The notes under the pieces were generated by a model. The model was not told where the DNA came from and searched no databases. It saw nothing but the letters and a program-made list of their open reading frames with translations. Below, one piece after another: positions 62,521 through 64,000 of a DNA stretch of 64,000 bases (position 1 is its first letter; every line of letters starts with the position of its first letter). This DNA is from Thiocystis violacea (GTDB lineage Bacteria > Pseudomonadota > Gammaproteobacteria > Chromatiales > Chromatiaceae): contig NZ_NRRF01000002.1 of the NCBI RefSeq assembly GCF_016583565.1, positions 119,901 through 183,900 on the forward strand, in the 5' to 3' direction. The translations under genes and the position numbers were made by a program.

Positions 62521-63072
62521 GATTAAAAACTCCTTATGAGCGAAAGATGGTGAAGGCATGCGTGTGCCGTGGATCGAGCAAACAAGAATCGATCGGTTGC
62601 GAATCCATCTGAACTCGCGCCCGCGCCATTGAGGTCGAGCACGGATCGATGCATCGGTATGGTTCACCACCGACGGCGGGGCTTCGCCTGTTAACGACGA
62701 AGGCGGCATCGCGAGCAGCGTGCGGAAGGTGTTTTTGAGCCTGGTTTAAGCACTTTATGTGCCGTATGTTGGAACTTCGAGCGGAATGGGTTGCGCCCTC
62801 TATTTCCCTGATGATGGCGGGTACATGCAGTCGGCGGCTGTTCGTCGGAGAGGTGAAATATGCAACGGCGGTGCGACAGTCTCGATGAGTACGTCTCAAG
62901 AGCGTCACATTTGTGTGCTCTAGCCTTGGGAGAGGGGGAGTGTCGAGAGCCCTTCGTTAGCTCAGGGCGCCAGGGCTGCCCTCCGCATTCCACGCGGATT
63001 CCCGTTGGTGGCTTGGTGGGATTGGGACGCTAGCTCGTGAAGCGCGGCTTGCGTGCGCAGGACTCGCGGCGC
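62521..63072 (-). promoter_or_regulatory. intergenic region upstream of the VPLPA-CTERM gene
   Basis: About 550 bases between this gene and the BaeR-like gene, both on the minus strand. Short open frames on the minus strand have no ribosome site and no recognisable product. The only element that I can point to is the candidate sigma-54 promoter at 62749-62764. Confidence 0.4.
62749..62764 (-). promoter_or_regulatory. candidate sigma-54 promoter
   Basis: On the minus strand CGGCACATAAAGTGCT has the invariant GG and GC exactly ten bases apart and matches GGCAC and TGC[AT] of the consensus. Transcription would begin near 62738, about 218 bases before the VPLPA-CTERM start codon. Confidence 0.4.
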
Positions 63073-63780
63073 TCAGTCTGCTTCGTCCTCGCTGCTGCTG
63101 GCGTCGTATCGATAACCAACCCCGTAGACCGAGTGGATCAGCTCCTGGTCTGGCAGAAGCTCCGAGAGCTTGCGCCGGAGCTTCTTGACGTGGCTGTCGA
63201 TGGTGCGGTCCGAGACCACACGATGGTCCCGGTAGATACGGTCCATCAGGCGGTCGCGGGAGAAGATACGTCCGGGGGATTCGTGCAGGGTTTCCAGGAG
63301 GGCGAACTCGACGGCGGTGAGTTCGATCTCCCGGCTGCCGGAGCGCACGCGCAGTCGGTCCGCCAGAAGGGTCAGGGGGCCAGGGTCCTGGCCCTCCGGT
63401 CCGCGCAGCGTGCGCCGCAAGACGGCTTTGACGCGGGCGACCAGCTCGCGCGGGCTATAGGGTTTGCAGACGTAGTCGTCTGCTCCCAGTTCGAGGCCAA
63501 GCAGCCGGTCGATCTCCTCGATGCGCGCGGTGGTCATGATGATCGGCACCTGGCTTTCGGTGCGGACTTCTTTGCAGATGGTCAATCCGTCCTTGCCGGG
63601 GAGCATGAGGTCCAGAAGGATGAGGTCGGGCTGCTCGTCGCGCACCCACTGGACGGCTGTCGCCCCATCTCTGAGGTGCTTGACGCGGAAATCGGCGGCG
63701 CGAAGGTAGTCTGAAACCAGGGTGGCGAGGCGCTCTTCGTCTTCGACGATGAGAATCAGGGCTGTTGTGGGACTAGTCAT
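63073..63780 (-). CDS. baeR: OmpR-family response regulator, BaeR-like
   Basis: The 235-residue protein has a receiver domain (acidic VEDEE, phosphoacceptor D57 in LILLDLMLPGKDG) and a winged-helix DNA-binding domain (about 130-230; RTIDSHVKKLRRKLSELL). The segment IEEIDRLLGLELGADDYVCK followed by PYSPRELVARVK is close to E. coli BaeR as remembered, which responds to envelope stress and controls mdtABC-type RND pumps. No sensor kinase gene adjoins it on this strand within the window. A promoter fits upstream. Confidence 0.88.
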   Translation of the reverse strand: MTSPTTALILIVEDEERLATLVSDYLRAADFRVKHLRDGATAVQWVRDEQPDLILLDLMLPGKDGLTICKEVRTESQVPIIMTTARIEEIDRLLGLELGADDYVCKPYSPRELVARVKAVLRRTLRGPEGQDPGPLTLLADRLRVRSGSREIELTAVEFALLETLHESPGRIFSRDRLMDRIYRDHRVVSDRTIDSHVKKLRRKLSELLPDQELIHSVYGVGYRYDASSSEDEAD

Positions 63781-63817
63781 AGGATGCGGGTCGTCATGTT
63801 GCGCCGTGAGGCGATGT

Positions 63818-63846
63818 ATCTTATCTGCTCACGTTTCGGAGTTCAA
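63818..63846 (-). promoter_or_regulatory. promoter for the BaeR-like gene
   Basis: On the minus strand TTGAAC (63846-63841) and TAAGAT (63823-63818) are 17 bases apart, with initiation near 63811, about 30 bases before the start codon. Confidence 0.55.
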
Positions 63847-63903
63847 AATCGGCCCTAAAAAGGATCCAATAGGTTGTTTATTAAGGAATAATGTCCTCAA
63901 AAA

Positions 63904-63912
63904 TGGTAAAAT
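63904..63912 (+). promoter_or_regulatory. extended -10 promoter for the gene leaving the window
   Basis: TGGTAAAAT has the TG-N-TAAAAT form of an extended -10 box in an AT-rich stretch. It lies 40 bases before the start at 63953. No matching -35 is seen. Confidence 0.4.
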
Positions 63913-63952
63913 GTCATGTGCTTGAATCATGACAACCACTCAAGAGGCCACG

Positions 63953-64000
63953 ATGAAGACGCCCACATCCCAGACGGCGCTGCCAAGTCTCACCAGCGGT
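63953..64000 (+). CDS. start of an unidentified gene (3' end outside window)
   Basis: Only 16 codons are visible, beginning MKTPTSQTALPSLT. AGAGG lies just upstream of ATG 63953; an in-frame ATG at 63929 without a ribosome site is an alternative. Too short to identify. It is divergent from the BaeR-like gene. Confidence 0.4.
   Translation, partial: MKTPTSQTALPSLTSG

Noticed and set aside
62536..62550. second sigma-54-like sequence just upstream of the CTERM gene
   Set aside because: GG and GC are nine, not ten, bases apart and it would lie inside the ribosome-site region.
62534..62993. two minus-strand open frames of 100-124 codons between the CTERM gene and the BaeR-like gene
   Set aside because: No ribosome sites, Arg/Ser/His-rich translations typical of chance frames; they overlap each other and the candidate promoter.

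Overview
The window is high-GC DNA with many 1-8 base gene overlaps and frequent GTG/TTG starts. Gene content and order (map facing rpsB-tsf-pyrH-frr-uppS-cdsA-dxr-rseP-bamA-skp-lpxD-fabZ-lpxA-lpxB-rnhB; glnD after map; SRP RNA-dnaX-ybaB-recR) are those of a gammaproteobacterium. The H2-sensing hupTUV set, a VPLPA-CTERM protein, a Planctomycete-type cytochrome lipoprotein and ergothioneine genes fit a purple sulfur bacterium (Chromatiaceae or a relative); that family placement is inference, no marker here proves it.

Layout. 1-3770: 3' part of a HupT-like kinase, then the regulatory hydrogenase HupU and HupV, overlapping or closely spaced. 3859-6346: two small unknown lipoproteins and an unknown exported coiled-coil protein. 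6495-12350: SRP RNA, dnaX, ybaB, recR, hinT, minCDE. 12474-20679 (minus): lysine/diaminopimelate genes dapC-dapD-ArsC-like-dapE, then glnD and map with a small exported protein overlapping the end of glnD; one VOC protein lies among them. 20739-35780 (plus): the long translation/isoprenoid/envelope block, ending at rnhB without the often following dnaE-accA. 35995-44213: cytochrome lipoprotein, zinc-ribbon membrane protein, RND pump with adaptor, and an isoquinoline-oxidoreductase-like molybdenum enzyme pair that seems to lack the family's catalytic glutamate. 44353-48663: SufE and A-type Fe-S carrier, a large hybrid sensor kinase with an odd ATP lid, and a LON-domain protein. 49068-56311: egtB-egtD, ppc and an ABC-2 exporter pair. 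56479-64000: RlpA-like protein under a perfect TGTGA-N6-TCACA site, a GH17-GT2 fusion with a GT39-like enzyme, a VPLPA-CTERM protein with a candidate sigma-54 promoter, a BaeR-like regulator, and the first codons of a gene leaving the window.

No tRNA, rRNA, insertion sequence, prophage or CRISPR array was seen. Most genes are housekeeping. The points most worth checking are the missing catalytic glutamate in the molybdenum enzyme (42039-44213), a REP-like palindrome shared between an intergenic repeat (56374-56478) and the ATP-lid codons of the hybrid kinase (47341-47367), the possible exopolysaccharide/exosortase-substrate neighbourhood (57178-62764), the mirror-symmetric cysteine lipoprotein beside hupV, and a recurrent habit of 15-43 base two-copy tandem duplications at gene edges.
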